A DNA stretch of 64,000 bases from Paenibacillus sp. FSL R10-2734 (lineage in GTDB: Bacteria; Bacillota; Bacilli; Paenibacillales; Paenibacillaceae): assembly GCF_037963865.1 (NCBI RefSeq), contig NZ_CP150170.1, positions 5,208,001 through 5,272,000 on the forward strand, written 5' to 3'. Within the stretch, counting starts at the first letter, position 1; every line of letters begins with the position of its first letter. Made by a program: the position numbers and the translations under genes. The notes below the pieces were generated by a model. That model was not told where the DNA came from. It made no database searches and saw nothing but the letters and a program-made list of their open reading frames with translations. Positions 28,601 to 36,683 of this stretch are shown in pieces.

Positions 28601-28742
28601 TTAAGGGTATAAAGTAAGGAGATAGGTTCCTTTCATTGCATAGAGCACTTTCGTCATCACCAAAGGGGATGAATGCAGCTCTCGCCGGAAGCCGGTTCCG
28701 CTGCAGCAGTCTGTGATTTTCCCAGTCGTTCTTCATAGCCAA
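25602..28742 (-). CDS. lacZ: Beta-galactosidase, GH2 family (LacZ type)
   Basis: A 1,046-residue cytoplasmic enzyme hydrolysing terminal beta-D-galactosides. Domain order is as in LacZ: sugar-binding jelly roll (LNGNWKFNYSPTP), two immunoglobulin-like domains around the GH2 TIM barrel, and the C-terminal Bgal small-chain domain. The barrel has the acid/base Glu in LGNESYYG (about residue 454) and the nucleophile Glu in HIVCEYAHAMGNG (about 518). No signal peptide. GGAGG lies 6 bases before TTG 28742, and ATG two codons later is also possible. It is the last gene of the run aldo/keto reductase, Gfo/Idh, beta-galactosidase. In this context it likely trims galactose from imported oligosaccharides, for example from galactan side chains. 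Confidence 0.95.
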   Translation of the reverse strand: MAMKNDWENHRLLQRNRLPARAAFIPFGDDESALCNERNLSPYFIPLNGNWKFNYSPTPAHAPTEFHLEAFDASSWDDLSVPSCWQMHGYGRPHYSNVVYPFPVVPPLVPTDNPTGSYRREFTIPAVWSGQRITLNFEGVDSAFFVWVNGQDAGFSKGSRMPSQFDITELVREGANVLAVRVMQWSDGSYIEDQDMWWLSGIFRDVYLTAAPQTHLYDYTVRTLLDSDYRDATFEVSMRLRSVNAAAQGVRVELQLLDACGGAVNGGNTEQIITGDELTQDHETVFTLPLVNPRKWSAEDPYLYKLLIRVIGETTQVISARVGFRSIELKGGVLLVNGVPIKFKGVNRHDHHPDLGRTIPLDSMQKDVLLMKQHNINAVRTSHYPNDPRFYDLCDEYGLYVIDEADLECHGFHRTDNSNQLSDDPDWEAAYLDRMKRMIERDKNHPSIILWSLGNESYYGCNHAAMYRWAKEHDPTRLVHYAEDREAATADVFSTMYNRIWQLHELGQREDLGKPHIVCEYAHAMGNGPGGLKEYWDVFYTYKRLQGGFVWEWVDQGIRQRTADGKEFFVYGGDFDDHPNDSNFVIDGLVNPDRVPSAGLLELKKVMEQVVIEGVDLQAGELKLTNRYDFLYLDHLQLVWHVVADGQVLCSGTSELPDIAPGCTDTVNINYVLPDRLGPATDYWLNVNVLLAADTIWAESGFEVAWAQFELPNKSELIPTVELSNFTPLSVKEDGVILEVLGSDFAIQFDRVYGVIADWKHEGVHLLEEGPRLDLWRAPTDNDMRPIGDWRTSIDNDQRATVVWKKSGLHWLQHRVMSLDWSSNIIGSAVTVTCRVRVAPPILKWSVDTVYTYTIYANGDMIVEVNGSIDGSGAPETLPRIGLRLALPNDCDQAEWYGRGPGEAYADSKQAAKFGIYRKTVRELFTEYIVPQENGNRTDTRWLAMTNKQGAGLLTSGLPQFDFTARRHTSEDLEKVRHTVELNERDRIYLHLDLAQNGLGSASCGPGVLPQYVLKAENFHFQVRLTPLSSGSGSPTQLAKRVPQAH

Positions 28743-28817
28743 TTAATACCTCCAAAAATAAAGTTGCACATGGTGTCTTCTGCCGCGACGAGGCGTAAGA
28801 TTTCTACTACAGTGCTC

Positions 28818-29888
28818 TTATGCTCCGTATGTGTCAAAGTCTTTAATAACTTCGTTGCTGGCATCGGCTGCAAAGATTGCGTCAATCAGATTCTGTACAC
28901 GCAGCACTTCAGCATTCTTTACGATGGGTTCAGCTGTGCCCTCAATTACGGCTACAAAATTATTGTAGAACCCGTCCGGTAGTTCTGCGGCTGGAGGCAG
29001 TGCTTCAGTAATCGTCGAGCCTTTCCTAGGCGGAGCCATCGTCTTAGTGAGACCTACACCGGCGCGGATCGGAACCGGCTCCCGGTGCTCGCTATCACTG
29101 TTTCGAGTGACGATTCTTCCGGTCAGAGACCAGTCCTCAATTACGGCTGAACCCTCCGTCCCCTTCACATACCATCTCGGCAAAGCGATAAAGTTGGTCG
29201 TGCCAACTTCTATGATGGCTTTGATGCCATTCTCAAATTGAAGAACGGCTTCAAAACCGTCATCGACTTCGTTGCCGAGGATATAACTTAAGGTGCTATA
29301 GACGCTAATCACTTTACTGTCGATCATGAACAGCAGCTGGTCTAGCAAATGCACGCCCCAGTCCAGCAGCATACCACCGCCCTGTTCCTTGACATGCCGC
29401 CAGTCGCCAGGAATTCCGTTCGCCCCGTGCACGCGGGATTCAATCTGGAACAGTGATCCAATCGTTTCTGTTTCATACATTTGCTTGATTACACGGAAAT
29501 CCTCATCCCAACGTCTGTTCTGATGGACCATCAGCACACGGCCAGCTTCATCGGCTGCAGCAATCATCTCTTTGAACTCCGCCGAAGACATGGCTACCGG
29601 CTTCTCACAGATGACATGCTTGCCGGCCTCAAGCGCACGGATGGCAATTTCTTTATGGACATCGTTAGGTGTGGCAATCAGTACGACCTCGACAGCGGGA
29701 TCATCAAGCACCTCTTCATAGCTCTTATATGCCTTGAAACCGGCCTGTATGGACGCTTCCCGCCGCGCTTCCAGCAGGTCGAACGTACCCGCTACCTCCA
29801 GATGTTCGTTTTCACTGATCAATTGACCATGAAATTTTCCCATGCCACCATATCCAATGATGACTACAGTATGTTTGTTTGAACTCAT
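28818..29888 (-). CDS. Gfo/Idh/MocA-family oxidoreductase
   Basis: A 356-residue NAD(P)-dependent sugar oxidoreductase. Rossmann motif VVIIGYGGMGKFHGQLI, catalytic-site EKP in HVICEKPVAMSS, and substrate-domain motif GGGMLLDWGVHLLDQLLF. Start at ATG 29888, 8 bases after AGGAG; the GTG three codons earlier overlaps that site. It is clearly different in sequence from the 13-kb paralogue, so the locus has at least two distinct sugar oxidation steps. It sits 76 bases before the beta-galactosidase gene and 16 bases after the aldo/keto reductase gene. Confidence 0.92.
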   Translation of the reverse strand: MSSNKHTVVIIGYGGMGKFHGQLISENEHLEVAGTFDLLEARREASIQAGFKAYKSYEEVLDDPAVEVVLIATPNDVHKEIAIRALEAGKHVICEKPVAMSSAEFKEMIAAADEAGRVLMVHQNRRWDEDFRVIKQMYETETIGSLFQIESRVHGANGIPGDWRHVKEQGGGMLLDWGVHLLDQLLFMIDSKVISVYSTLSYILGNEVDDGFEAVLQFENGIKAIIEVGTTNFIALPRWYVKGTEGSAVIEDWSLTGRIVTRNSDSEHREPVPIRAGVGLTKTMAPPRKGSTITEALPPAAELPDGFYNNFVAVIEGTAEPIVKNAEVLRVQNLIDAIFAADASNEVIKDFDTYGA

Positions 29889-29903
29889 GCAATCCACTCC
29901 TAG

Positions 29904-30893
29904 CTATTTCAATATTTTCTCAATGCTCAGCAGCTCTTCCTGGCTGAAATCCAAATTGTTCAGGGCTGCTACGTTATCTTCAATCTGGCTTACCTTACTT
30001 GCTCCTATTAGTGCAGATGTAACACGACCTTCTCTAAGCACCCACGCAATGACCATCTGAGAAAGGCTTTGATCGCGCTTTAACGCAATGCTGTTCAAGC
30101 GAGTAATCTTGGAGATAACCCCCTCTGTAATGGCTTGGACACTCAACGATCGACTGGAACTTGCAGCCCTAGAATCAGATGGAATTCCGTTGAGGTAACG
30201 GTTGGTTAGCAGTCCCTTTGCCAGAGGTGAGAATGCTATGGATCCTATTCCCTCCTCCTTCAATACATCCTGCAGCCCGTTTTCTATCCACCTATCGAAC
30301 ATATTGTACTTAGGTTGGTGGATTAAGCATGGGGTACCCAGAGCTTTCAAAGTAGCAGCAGCCACTCGGGTTTGCTCGGCACTGTAATTGGACAACCCTA
30401 CATAAAGTGCTTTTCCTTGCCTTACTGCCCTATCAAGTGCATACATCGTTTCTTCCACGGGTGTCTCTGGGTCAGGTCTGTGCGAATAGTAAATGTCAAC
30501 GTATTCAAGACCCATACGCTTCAGGCTTTGATCAAGACTGGCCATCATATGCTTCTTTGATCCTCCGTCTCCATAGGGACCTTCCCACATTGGATTGCCG
30601 GCTTTGGTAGATATAATTAATTCATCACGGTATCCCGCAAAGTCCATTTTCATTATTCTACCTAAATTCTCTTCTGCGGTTCCCTCTGGGGGCCCATAAT
30701 TGTTCGCCAGATCAAAGTGGGTAATCCCAAGATCGAAGGCGCGACGCAGCATCTCACGCTCTGTTTCAACTGCATTCACATCTCCATAATTTTGCCAAAG
30801 ACCAAGGGAAATAGCAGGCAGTTTGAGGCCAGAGTTTCCGCACTTTGTATACTTCATATTGGAATATCGTTCATTTTTAGGTGTATAACTCAT
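29904..30893 (-). CDS. Aldo/keto reductase (YghZ-like)
   Basis: A 329-residue NADPH-dependent reductase with a TIM barrel. Motifs DLANNYGPPEGTAEENLGRI (catalytic Asp/Tyr region), HMMASLDQSLKRMGLEYVDI, YSHRPDPETPVEE and GLSNY place it with the YghZ/potassium-channel-beta-like branch, which often reduces sugar aldehydes such as L-glyceraldehyde 3-phosphate. GGAGG is 7 bases before the ATG. First gene of a three-gene run with a Gfo/Idh protein and the beta-galactosidase, so probably part of sugar redox conversion. The exact substrate is unknown. Confidence 0.9.
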   Translation of the reverse strand: MSYTPKNERYSNMKYTKCGNSGLKLPAISLGLWQNYGDVNAVETEREMLRRAFDLGITHFDLANNYGPPEGTAEENLGRIMKMDFAGYRDELIISTKAGNPMWEGPYGDGGSKKHMMASLDQSLKRMGLEYVDIYYSHRPDPETPVEETMYALDRAVRQGKALYVGLSNYSAEQTRVAAATLKALGTPCLIHQPKYNMFDRWIENGLQDVLKEEGIGSIAFSPLAKGLLTNRYLNGIPSDSRAASSSRSLSVQAITEGVISKITRLNSIALKRDQSLSQMVIAWVLREGRVTSALIGASKVSQIEDNVAALNNLDFSQEELLSIEKILK

Positions 30894-30925
30894 AAAACAG
30901 CCTCCATCTTACTCTGTGTATGTAT

Positions 30926-30960
30926 GTGGGCGAAGAACGCATAATCCGCACTTCGCCCAC
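30926..30960 (-). terminator. Hairpin after beta-helix gene (copy of the one at 36624)
   Basis: GTGGGCGAAG (30926-30935) pairs with CTTCGCCCAC (30951-30960). No U-run follows on either strand, so termination strength is uncertain. Nearly the same hairpin, loop included, lies after the paralogue-flanking GH115 gene's promoter at 36624-36660, which shows the beta-helix genes were copied with their 3' ends. Confidence 0.5.
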
Positions 30961-30997
30961 GACCAACCAGTCAATAGTTTTCTTGTCTACTGTTCAA

Positions 30998-31057
30998 TTA
31001 ACATCCACTTCTGTTATCTCCGCGATTATCCGTCCATTGAACGACCTTTGAGCCATT
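30998..31057 (-). pseudogene. Remnant of a ricin-type (CBM13) lectin repeat
   Basis: Just past the stop of the beta-helix gene, another minus-strand frame reads NGSKVVQWTDNRGDNRSGC and stops. This matches the lectin repeats of the paralogue at 36.7 kb (GTKVVQWN, ALVTQWTDNGGDNQQW). The gene therefore once had, or recombined with, a C-terminal lectin domain that has been deleted down to 20 codons. Confidence 0.7.
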
Positions 31058-31062
31058 TGCCA

Positions 31063-32637
31063 TTATTGAAAAGTAATATTGGACGTGTTCGGGCCGATAT
31101 TAATTAGCCCCTGGGAAGCGCTAGTGATCTTCTCACCATTCATCATTAGATCAGTGATGGTTACATTGGAAACTTTGCTTGTGCTATCATAACCTTGAAT
31201 GAAGGAATGAAAATTGTTGATATTCTCAAAGCTGACGCGGGTCAGTTCTATATTGCTAACTGGGCCAACCTCGTTACTGCCATATTTAGCCGTCCAGATG
31301 AGGATCGGAGCCGTCCTAAATTGGCCGGAGGTGCCATTGTTAAAGATCTTTTCCGTACGGATGTCGATAAAATGAATATCATCCCATACACCATTCCCTT
31401 GGTCATGATCCACGCTGATGCCCCGATAGCCCTGGATCACGTCAATATTCATAAACCAAATATCACTGACCGATGCCTGTCCTTGCATGCCTACCTTGGT
31501 ACCTGCAGATTCGGTAAAGGCAACCGAATTTTTGTATACGACATCCGTCATCGGTTCTTCCGATGATGATTTCGCATCAAATACGTCATCGCCGGTATAG
31601 CCGAAGCATTGATCCACAACAGCGTGAGAAGTATTGACGAGATCAAAGCCATCTCCATGGATCCAGTTAACGTTATTTATAATCTTCACATTTTTGATGC
31701 TGACGTTAGTAGCGTCCTGAATCCTGAAGTTCCAAGTAGTTCCATCCCTTAGAGTGATACCCTCGAAAGTTAGATTATTGGGTTTGGTTCCCCCTCCACT
31801 TTTGGAAGAAGAGATAATGTTCTCACGGTTCGGCCCGCTATCGCCCGTTGTAAGCGTAGTCCCATTGGAGTCGATCATCCCTCTTCCTTTGATCGCTACG
31901 TTCGATTTCCCTACGATACGGATGTTGGCTGCGGGAAAAACGTCCCCGGAGAAATCATAGTCGTTTACATCCGATGACCCGCGAAGTACGGCACCGGCAG
32001 CTAAATAGAGCGTAACGTTACTTTTCATCTCAAGTTGAGAGAACTTATAAATACCCGACGGAAAATAAACAGTGCCGCCGCCGGAACGAGCGTTTGCGTC
32101 ATTGATGGCTTGTTGGATGATGGACGTCATTAATGTGCCGCCCGTTTTGTCCACGCCCGAATAATCATTGATGCTCTTTACACTGCCGCCATTGGGCGAT
32201 GGTCTGTCTGTTTCTGGAGGATCAGCCATAATGACCAGGTTCTCCATGTTATTGATCTTGATCACTAAGTACCGCGATTCGGCTTGGGGAAGGGTGAAGC
32301 TTAGATCCTTGCCGCTTACCGTTGCCTCGATGCCGTAACTGTGCGGGCTGATGTCATAGGTGTTGATGTTTTCTGAGGCTGTTACTTTGAATGTAGCCGT
32401 ACCGGAATAAGAAAACTGGGCAAAGGAATAATCAAACTGCCTGGCAACCCTGATCGTAGTCGAATCAACCTTCAAAGTGTAGGTCTGGCTTGTACCGAAG
32501 TAAGAAGGATATGTTACTACAGTTGCAGCCGAAGCAGGTTGAGCCATGCTAATATTGACACTGAATATGAGGGCAGCAACTAGGATCATTTTCGTCAACA
32601 AATTTCCAACTCGCCATTTCCTTTTACTCAAATACAT
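31063..32637 (-). CDS. Secreted parallel beta-helix enzyme, GH28-like, lectin domain lost
   Basis: A 524-residue exported protein: signal peptide MYLSKRKWRVGNLLTKMILV up to QPASAA, an N-terminal beta-sandwich (about 30-140, with YDISPHSYGIEATVSG and RYLVIKINNMENLVIMADPP), then a right-handed parallel beta-helix (about 165-524). HGDGFDLVNTSHAVVDQCFG and YTGDDVFDAKSSSEEP match the GH28 active-site layout of paired aspartates (NTDGID, GDDC). GH28/GH49-type hydrolase is the best call; the exact substrate is not readable. It ends NTSNITFQ just where the paralogue at 36.7 kb continues into a ricin-type lectin. Upstream are a cre-like site and element B. Confidence 0.8.
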   Translation of the reverse strand: MYLSKRKWRVGNLLTKMILVAALIFSVNISMAQPASAATVVTYPSYFGTSQTYTLKVDSTTIRVARQFDYSFAQFSYSGTATFKVTASENINTYDISPHSYGIEATVSGKDLSFTLPQAESRYLVIKINNMENLVIMADPPETDRPSPNGGSVKSINDYSGVDKTGGTLMTSIIQQAINDANARSGGGTVYFPSGIYKFSQLEMKSNVTLYLAAGAVLRGSSDVNDYDFSGDVFPAANIRIVGKSNVAIKGRGMIDSNGTTLTTGDSGPNRENIISSSKSGGGTKPNNLTFEGITLRDGTTWNFRIQDATNVSIKNVKIINNVNWIHGDGFDLVNTSHAVVDQCFGYTGDDVFDAKSSSEEPMTDVVYKNSVAFTESAGTKVGMQGQASVSDIWFMNIDVIQGYRGISVDHDQGNGVWDDIHFIDIRTEKIFNNGTSGQFRTAPILIWTAKYGSNEVGPVSNIELTRVSFENINNFHSFIQGYDSTSKVSNVTITDLMMNGEKITSASQGLINIGPNTSNITFQ

Positions 32638-32749
32638 AATGATTTCGCCTCCCATTTACTTGTAATTGCTCATCCTTTTTCCCGTAACCAATACGCATCA
32701 AACATGTTATCCATAATTGAAATAGATAATATTGAACAGCCTCCATTCC

Positions 32750-32763
32750 AGTAAGCGTTTTCA
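32750..32763 (+). promoter_or_regulatory. cre-like site upstream of beta-helix gene
   Basis: AGTAAGCGTTTTCA is one base from a full CcpA consensus. It lies between element B and the start codon, where bound CcpA would act as a roadblock. Confidence 0.5.
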
Positions 32764-32796
32764 ATCATATTTATTCTATGGTATAGGTTCATCAAT

Positions 32797-32838
32797 AAAA
32801 ATGTATTAGATTCGTTTCTTTTATGAAAAATATTCGTT
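32797..32838 (-). promoter_or_regulatory. 42-bp tandem element, copy B (beta-helix gene)
   Basis: Plus strand: AAAAATGTATTAGATTCG followed by TTTCTTTTATG and AAAAATATTCGTT. On the minus strand AACGAAT occurs twice, 22 bp apart, each followed by a CATAAAAG or CATTTTT block. This is the clearest copy together with D. It lies 160-200 bases before the start. Confidence 0.65.
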
Positions 32839-32858
32839 AAGAGACGTCAATATATAGC

Positions 32859-32887
32859 AAAAAGAGCCCGCAATCTTGCGAGGCTCT
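32859..32887 (-). terminator. Intrinsic terminator after the truncated beta-helix gene
   Basis: On the minus strand AGAGCC and GGCTCT close a stem (inner TCGCAA/TTGCG) followed by TTTTTG. It lies 18 bases past the stop of the 32905 gene and ends the GH115 operon. Confidence 0.75.
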
Positions 32888-32904
32888 GTGAAAAGAACTA
32901 ATAT

Positions 32905-34347
32905 CTATAATTCTTTGTTAGACATAGATGTCACACTTACATCCGCTGCATAATTGCCCTCAATGATCCGTGCTTCCAAGACATTCGTTATAACGTCTCC
33001 ACACATGTTCAAATCGTTAAACGTAACATTCTTTACAGCATTCGTATTACTTGAGCCATAGATATGGATGGGGTTAAATGCTAATTTCTCGAATAAAGCG
33101 CCATCAATATATACATTTGAAATAGGTGCTGTTTGCGCATCGATTTCTACAGGAATACTTTTACCCATGGAAGTAAAAACAAAGCTTTCCACCCTTGTAT
33201 TCACAAAATGGATATCGTTCATCTGTTGAGTTCCCGAGGTGGCTTCTGCCACGATACCACGCCGTGCCTGTACGACGTCATTATCTTCAAACCATACATC
33301 ATACATGGGGCTTAATGACTGTAAACCTGCTTTGAGGCCAGCACAAGACGAAAATACAATATTGTTCTTGAAACGTACATTATACATGGAAAAGTCAGTA
33401 ATCGTCGATTTCGCACAGAGGGCATCATCTACCGTCATGACAAAGTTTTTTTCCGCGATTGCATTTCTTGTTCCGCATATATCTATACCGTCATTCATGA
33501 TTTTATATTGGTCTGCATTTTTATGATTGATAATTTTAACATGTCTTACCCTAAATCCGTCGCCACCTTGTATACCGTTAATCGTCCACGTTGTTGAATC
33601 CTTTATCAGGATGCCTTCTATCGTTACATGATTGGAATAATTACCTACAATAACGTTTCTTCTATATCCGAGATAAGTTGATGATGCACGATCTTTATCC
33701 ATAATCTCGATACCACTCGCGTCCAGTACACCACGTCCCAATATTTTAGCATTAGGTGCATGGTCAATCCTTATCATGGGATCTATAAATATTTTCCCTT
33801 CCCTACTGGTCGTATACTCATATAGGGTTCTGTCCGGATTTGACTTTATGACTGCCCCGCCCTGTAGGTACAGGGTGACATTGCTCTTGATATAAAGGAT
33901 ATCCTTCACTTTATACACACCTGCGGGTACATAGACGACTCCTCCGCCTGCGGCAGAAGCATCATCAATTGCTTGTTGTATGATGCCGGTAACGTCGCTC
34001 GTCCATGTGTTGTCTGCACAATAGGGTGGGCTTGTTATATTATAAACATCTGTTCCCGAAGATGACGGAGCATCACTTTCCAAAGGGTCAGCCAGAACTA
34101 CCAATTTCTCCAAGTTATTAATCTGAATAACCAAATAAGATGGTTTCTCGGCATTACTGTCAATAGAGAAATTCAGTTGATTCCCGCTTACTGTCTCGGT
34201 GATCCCCAAACTGTGAGGGCTTATATCATAGCTTGTGATTGGCTCATTTGCAGTGACCGTTACTATAGATGTTCCCGAGCAAGAAAAGTGAGCGTAATGG
34301 TAGTCCAAGAACTTTTCAACAAAGATAGGGGTGTCGTCTACATGCAA
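32905..34347 (-). CDS. Parallel beta-helix GH28-like enzyme without signal peptide
   Basis: About 480 residues from TTG 34347. It is related to the paralogues at 31.1 and 36.7 kb: the same N-terminal sandwich (TSYDISPHSLGITETVSG, SYLVIQINNLEKLVVLADPL) and a beta-helix with GH28-like aspartate motifs (NDGIDICGT, TVDDALCAKS). Homology continues upstream of TTG 34347 to an in-frame TAG near 34410 (VAIIITYTKPDYTITSSAFN), so the true start is unclear. A GAAAGGTGG site lies 9 bases before an ATT codon in that stretch. In every reading the signal peptide of its paralogues is missing, so the protein is either cytoplasmic, acting beside the GH115 enzyme, or a 5'-truncated relic. No lectin domain. It follows the GH115 gene by about 100 bases. 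Confidence 0.7.
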   Translation of the reverse strand: MHVDDTPIFVEKFLDYHYAHFSCSGTSIVTVTANEPITSYDISPHSLGITETVSGNQLNFSIDSNAEKPSYLVIQINNLEKLVVLADPLESDAPSSSGTDVYNITSPPYCADNTWTSDVTGIIQQAIDDASAAGGGVVYVPAGVYKVKDILYIKSNVTLYLQGGAVIKSNPDRTLYEYTTSREGKIFIDPMIRIDHAPNAKILGRGVLDASGIEIMDKDRASSTYLGYRRNVIVGNYSNHVTIEGILIKDSTTWTINGIQGGDGFRVRHVKIINHKNADQYKIMNDGIDICGTRNAIAEKNFVMTVDDALCAKSTITDFSMYNVRFKNNIVFSSCAGLKAGLQSLSPMYDVWFEDNDVVQARRGIVAEATSGTQQMNDIHFVNTRVESFVFTSMGKSIPVEIDAQTAPISNVYIDGALFEKLAFNPIHIYGSSNTNAVKNVTFNDLNMCGDVITNVLEARIIEGNYAADVSVTSMSNKEL

Positions 34348-34446
34348 ATTGAAAGCCGAGCTTGTTATCGTATAATCGGGTTTCGTATAAGTAATTATAA
34401 TTGCAACCTACCACCTTTCTATAGGTAAATTATTGTTAATTACACC

Positions 34447-36471
34447 TCATTTATTCGCTGCACATTCTCTTATCTGACGGATAAGATCTGAAAGGTTTAG
34501 CAATACATCGCCGTCATACCATCCTTTCCACTTGCCTCTCTCAGCGTGTAAGCGGATGATGGATGCCTGCTGAAGTTCCGCTGCAGCTTCCAAGATTAGA
34601 ACACGCACGTGAATCTCTTTCCTTGTGCCACCAGCAAGTACGGCCTCTGCCGCATTAGCCAGCTGATGAACTGCCCGGTATAATCCGCGGATGAGAGACA
34701 GCTGGACCAGAAGGTTGGTAGTAAAGAACTCTTTTCGCTCCTCTGGGATTTCCTGTAAAGATTGATAAGCCTCGTTCAAAGCGATATTCCACTTCGGAAG
34801 GGCCTCTTCAGTGGCATTTTTGTAATACACTACGAAGTCCGCTGTTTGATCAAATGCCAATAGAGTTTTGTTCTGGATCTCGTCTTTGGTGAACGGTTGA
34901 CCATTCAAAATAGCTGTCAATTTGATAATTAATCTTCGGCACATGCCATCCATCAGGAGCATACGGCCAGCATATCCCTGGTTGTCTAGCGAATGGAATG
35001 CTGCGAAATAAGCTTGATAAGCCCGTACCGCTGCCACACTGCATTGCTGCCCGTAATGCTCGACTGCCCAATTCTGCATAAACTGTTCCGGCTGATTATT
35101 TTCAAAGTTCCAGCCTAAGGCGGCGGTGAATTGGGTTCCAAGAAGCATCTCTCTGACATTCGTTACGTTAACGACAAGATAGTCGGTATTCCCTTGCTGA
35201 ACAGCTGCTTGCAGATTGTAATGAATTTTCTGAGGTAAGGTTCCTTGAACCTGATGAGGTCCGTCACTCCAAAAAGCGACGTGATAATATACGCCATATT
35301 GCCTTCCCGGCTCCCGTTTCACCTCATAGAAACTGTCACCTAACATCTGGGTCGGGCCGAAATCCGCATGGATAATCATCGTTTCCTGCGGAAATGACAA
35401 ATGTCCTCCCTTCAGAAGCTCCATTCCTTCCATCCATAAAGTAGCCGTCGAGGCGAAGTTGCTGTGACCCACTGCTTCAGTAATGACTTCAAGTTGCTTA
35501 GCAATGGCACCAGCGATTAACTGACCTCTTCCACTATCTGTATCTGGCGCATAAGGATCATCTGCCCATACAGGCTTGTCACCCATGCCGCGAAGGCCAA
35601 GCTGCCAAACCACGTTGTCATACCTCGCCCAACGACCTGCATAAAGTCTCCAGACCTCTTCATACTTCCCTGGGTTCTTCGTGTAGGATAGAGGCTCACT
35701 ATCTCCTCGGTCCTGCCAGTAGCGTTGAACACGCCTTGGGAATACTCCTAACGGCTCGATATGATGCTGGGTAATAAGCAGTCCACGTTCCGCCACCCGC
35801 CGAACCAAATCTTCATCTGATGGATCGAAAATATCAAGCAAGGAACATGGAATCAACAGATTCTGTTTAAGTCGTAGTGCAGTCTCCATAATCGGTTCCA
35901 TTGCATCTGCATAACCTGCATGCTTCGTGAATGCATTGTTCTGAAAATTCGTATCGAATTTGCCGGTCCACCCCAGCAACAGATCTTCATCATTGATAAA
36001 CCAACCACGGTAGCTGAAGGTATGAGGTCCGTCAGACATCAAGATGCTGCTGAAATCGAGGCTTTCTATGGCTGCTGCGGTATGGCCTGTCCACAAATAC
36101 AAGGGATTCACGCCAAGAGCAACCCGGCTAAATTCATAGATGCCATAAATCGCCCCCCGAGTATCACTGCCGGCAATAACGAGCTGACGCCCCTCTTCAC
36201 CGGTACTCTTAATGAGGTAATGCTCTTTTTTCCCAGCGATTTTGCTGAAATCGAATTTTCTATTCTTTAAGAATTCCGAAAACGCAGGATTGCTTAAGGT
36301 TCCCACAACAATGGAAAACCCTTCTACATCTGAAAGGTATTTTCGGCACACTCCCTGAATGTCCATTACTTGGCTCAAATCATTGATTAAATCATTTATA
36401 GCTAACCCAATTCCCTGATGTTCCTGAGCGTCAATTTGGACTTCCACTCTATCCTTACTCTGTAATGCCAA
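34447..36471 (-). CDS. GH115-type alpha-glucuronidase, cytoplasmic
   Basis: A 674-residue enzyme expected to release glucuronic acid (or its 4-O-methyl form) from oligosaccharides. N-terminal alpha/beta domain with LVIAGSDTRGAIYGIYEFSR, then a TIM barrel opening SYRGWFINDEDLLLGW, both hallmarks of GH115. Later motifs are GVYYHVAFWSDGPHQV, a typical GH115 YYH segment, and YLVVNVTNVREM. The helical domain follows. No signal peptide, so it acts on imported fragments. I favour TTG 36471, 8 bases after AGGGG; GTG 36480 is the longer option. It heads its own unit under element C and is followed by the signal-less beta-helix gene. Family is a strong motif-based call; substrate class follows from the family. 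Confidence 0.82.
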   Translation of the reverse strand: MALQSKDRVEVQIDAQEHQGIGLAINDLINDLSQVMDIQGVCRKYLSDVEGFSIVVGTLSNPAFSEFLKNRKFDFSKIAGKKEHYLIKSTGEEGRQLVIAGSDTRGAIYGIYEFSRVALGVNPLYLWTGHTAAAIESLDFSSILMSDGPHTFSYRGWFINDEDLLLGWTGKFDTNFQNNAFTKHAGYADAMEPIMETALRLKQNLLIPCSLLDIFDPSDEDLVRRVAERGLLITQHHIEPLGVFPRRVQRYWQDRGDSEPLSYTKNPGKYEEVWRLYAGRWARYDNVVWQLGLRGMGDKPVWADDPYAPDTDSGRGQLIAGAIAKQLEVITEAVGHSNFASTATLWMEGMELLKGGHLSFPQETMIIHADFGPTQMLGDSFYEVKREPGRQYGVYYHVAFWSDGPHQVQGTLPQKIHYNLQAAVQQGNTDYLVVNVTNVREMLLGTQFTAALGWNFENNQPEQFMQNWAVEHYGQQCSVAAVRAYQAYFAAFHSLDNQGYAGRMLLMDGMCRRLIIKLTAILNGQPFTKDEIQNKTLLAFDQTADFVVYYKNATEEALPKWNIALNEAYQSLQEIPEERKEFFTTNLLVQLSLIRGLYRAVHQLANAAEAVLAGGTRKEIHVRVLILEAAAELQQASIIRLHAERGKWKGWYDGDVLLNLSDLIRQIRECAANK

Positions 36472-36553
36472 TCTTTCCACCCCTCTGCTATTCTTTGAAG
36501 AAATCCACTTTCCGAGGATTATCGAGTCTACTATATCTCATAAGTTCATCCAA

Positions 36554-36596
36554 AAAAATGTACTCGTTCTGTTTATTTTATGTAATTTATTCGGTT
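36554..36596 (-). promoter_or_regulatory. 42-bp tandem element, copy C (GH115 gene)
   Basis: Plus strand AAAAATGTACTCG, then GTTTATTTTATG and AATTTATTCGGTT. It is more diverged than the other copies, but the two CAT half-sites on the minus strand are again exactly 22 bp apart. About 80 bases before the start codon, just upstream of a -10-like GATATAGT. Confidence 0.55.
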
Positions 36597-36623
36597 AAGG
36601 AGTCTTTGAATGGGGAATAAAAG

Positions 36624-36660
36624 TGTGGGCGAAGAACGCATAGTCCGCTCTTCGCCCACA
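36624..36660 (-). terminator. Intrinsic terminator after the lectin-bearing beta-helix gene
   Basis: TGTGGGCGAAGA (36624-36635) pairs with TCTTCGCCCACA (36649-36660). The minus strand continues CTTTTATTCC, so it serves the gene ending at 36684. Sequence and loop are nearly the same as the hairpin at 30926. Confidence 0.7.
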
Positions 36661-36683
36661 CCCAACCTATATAATTTCCTTAT

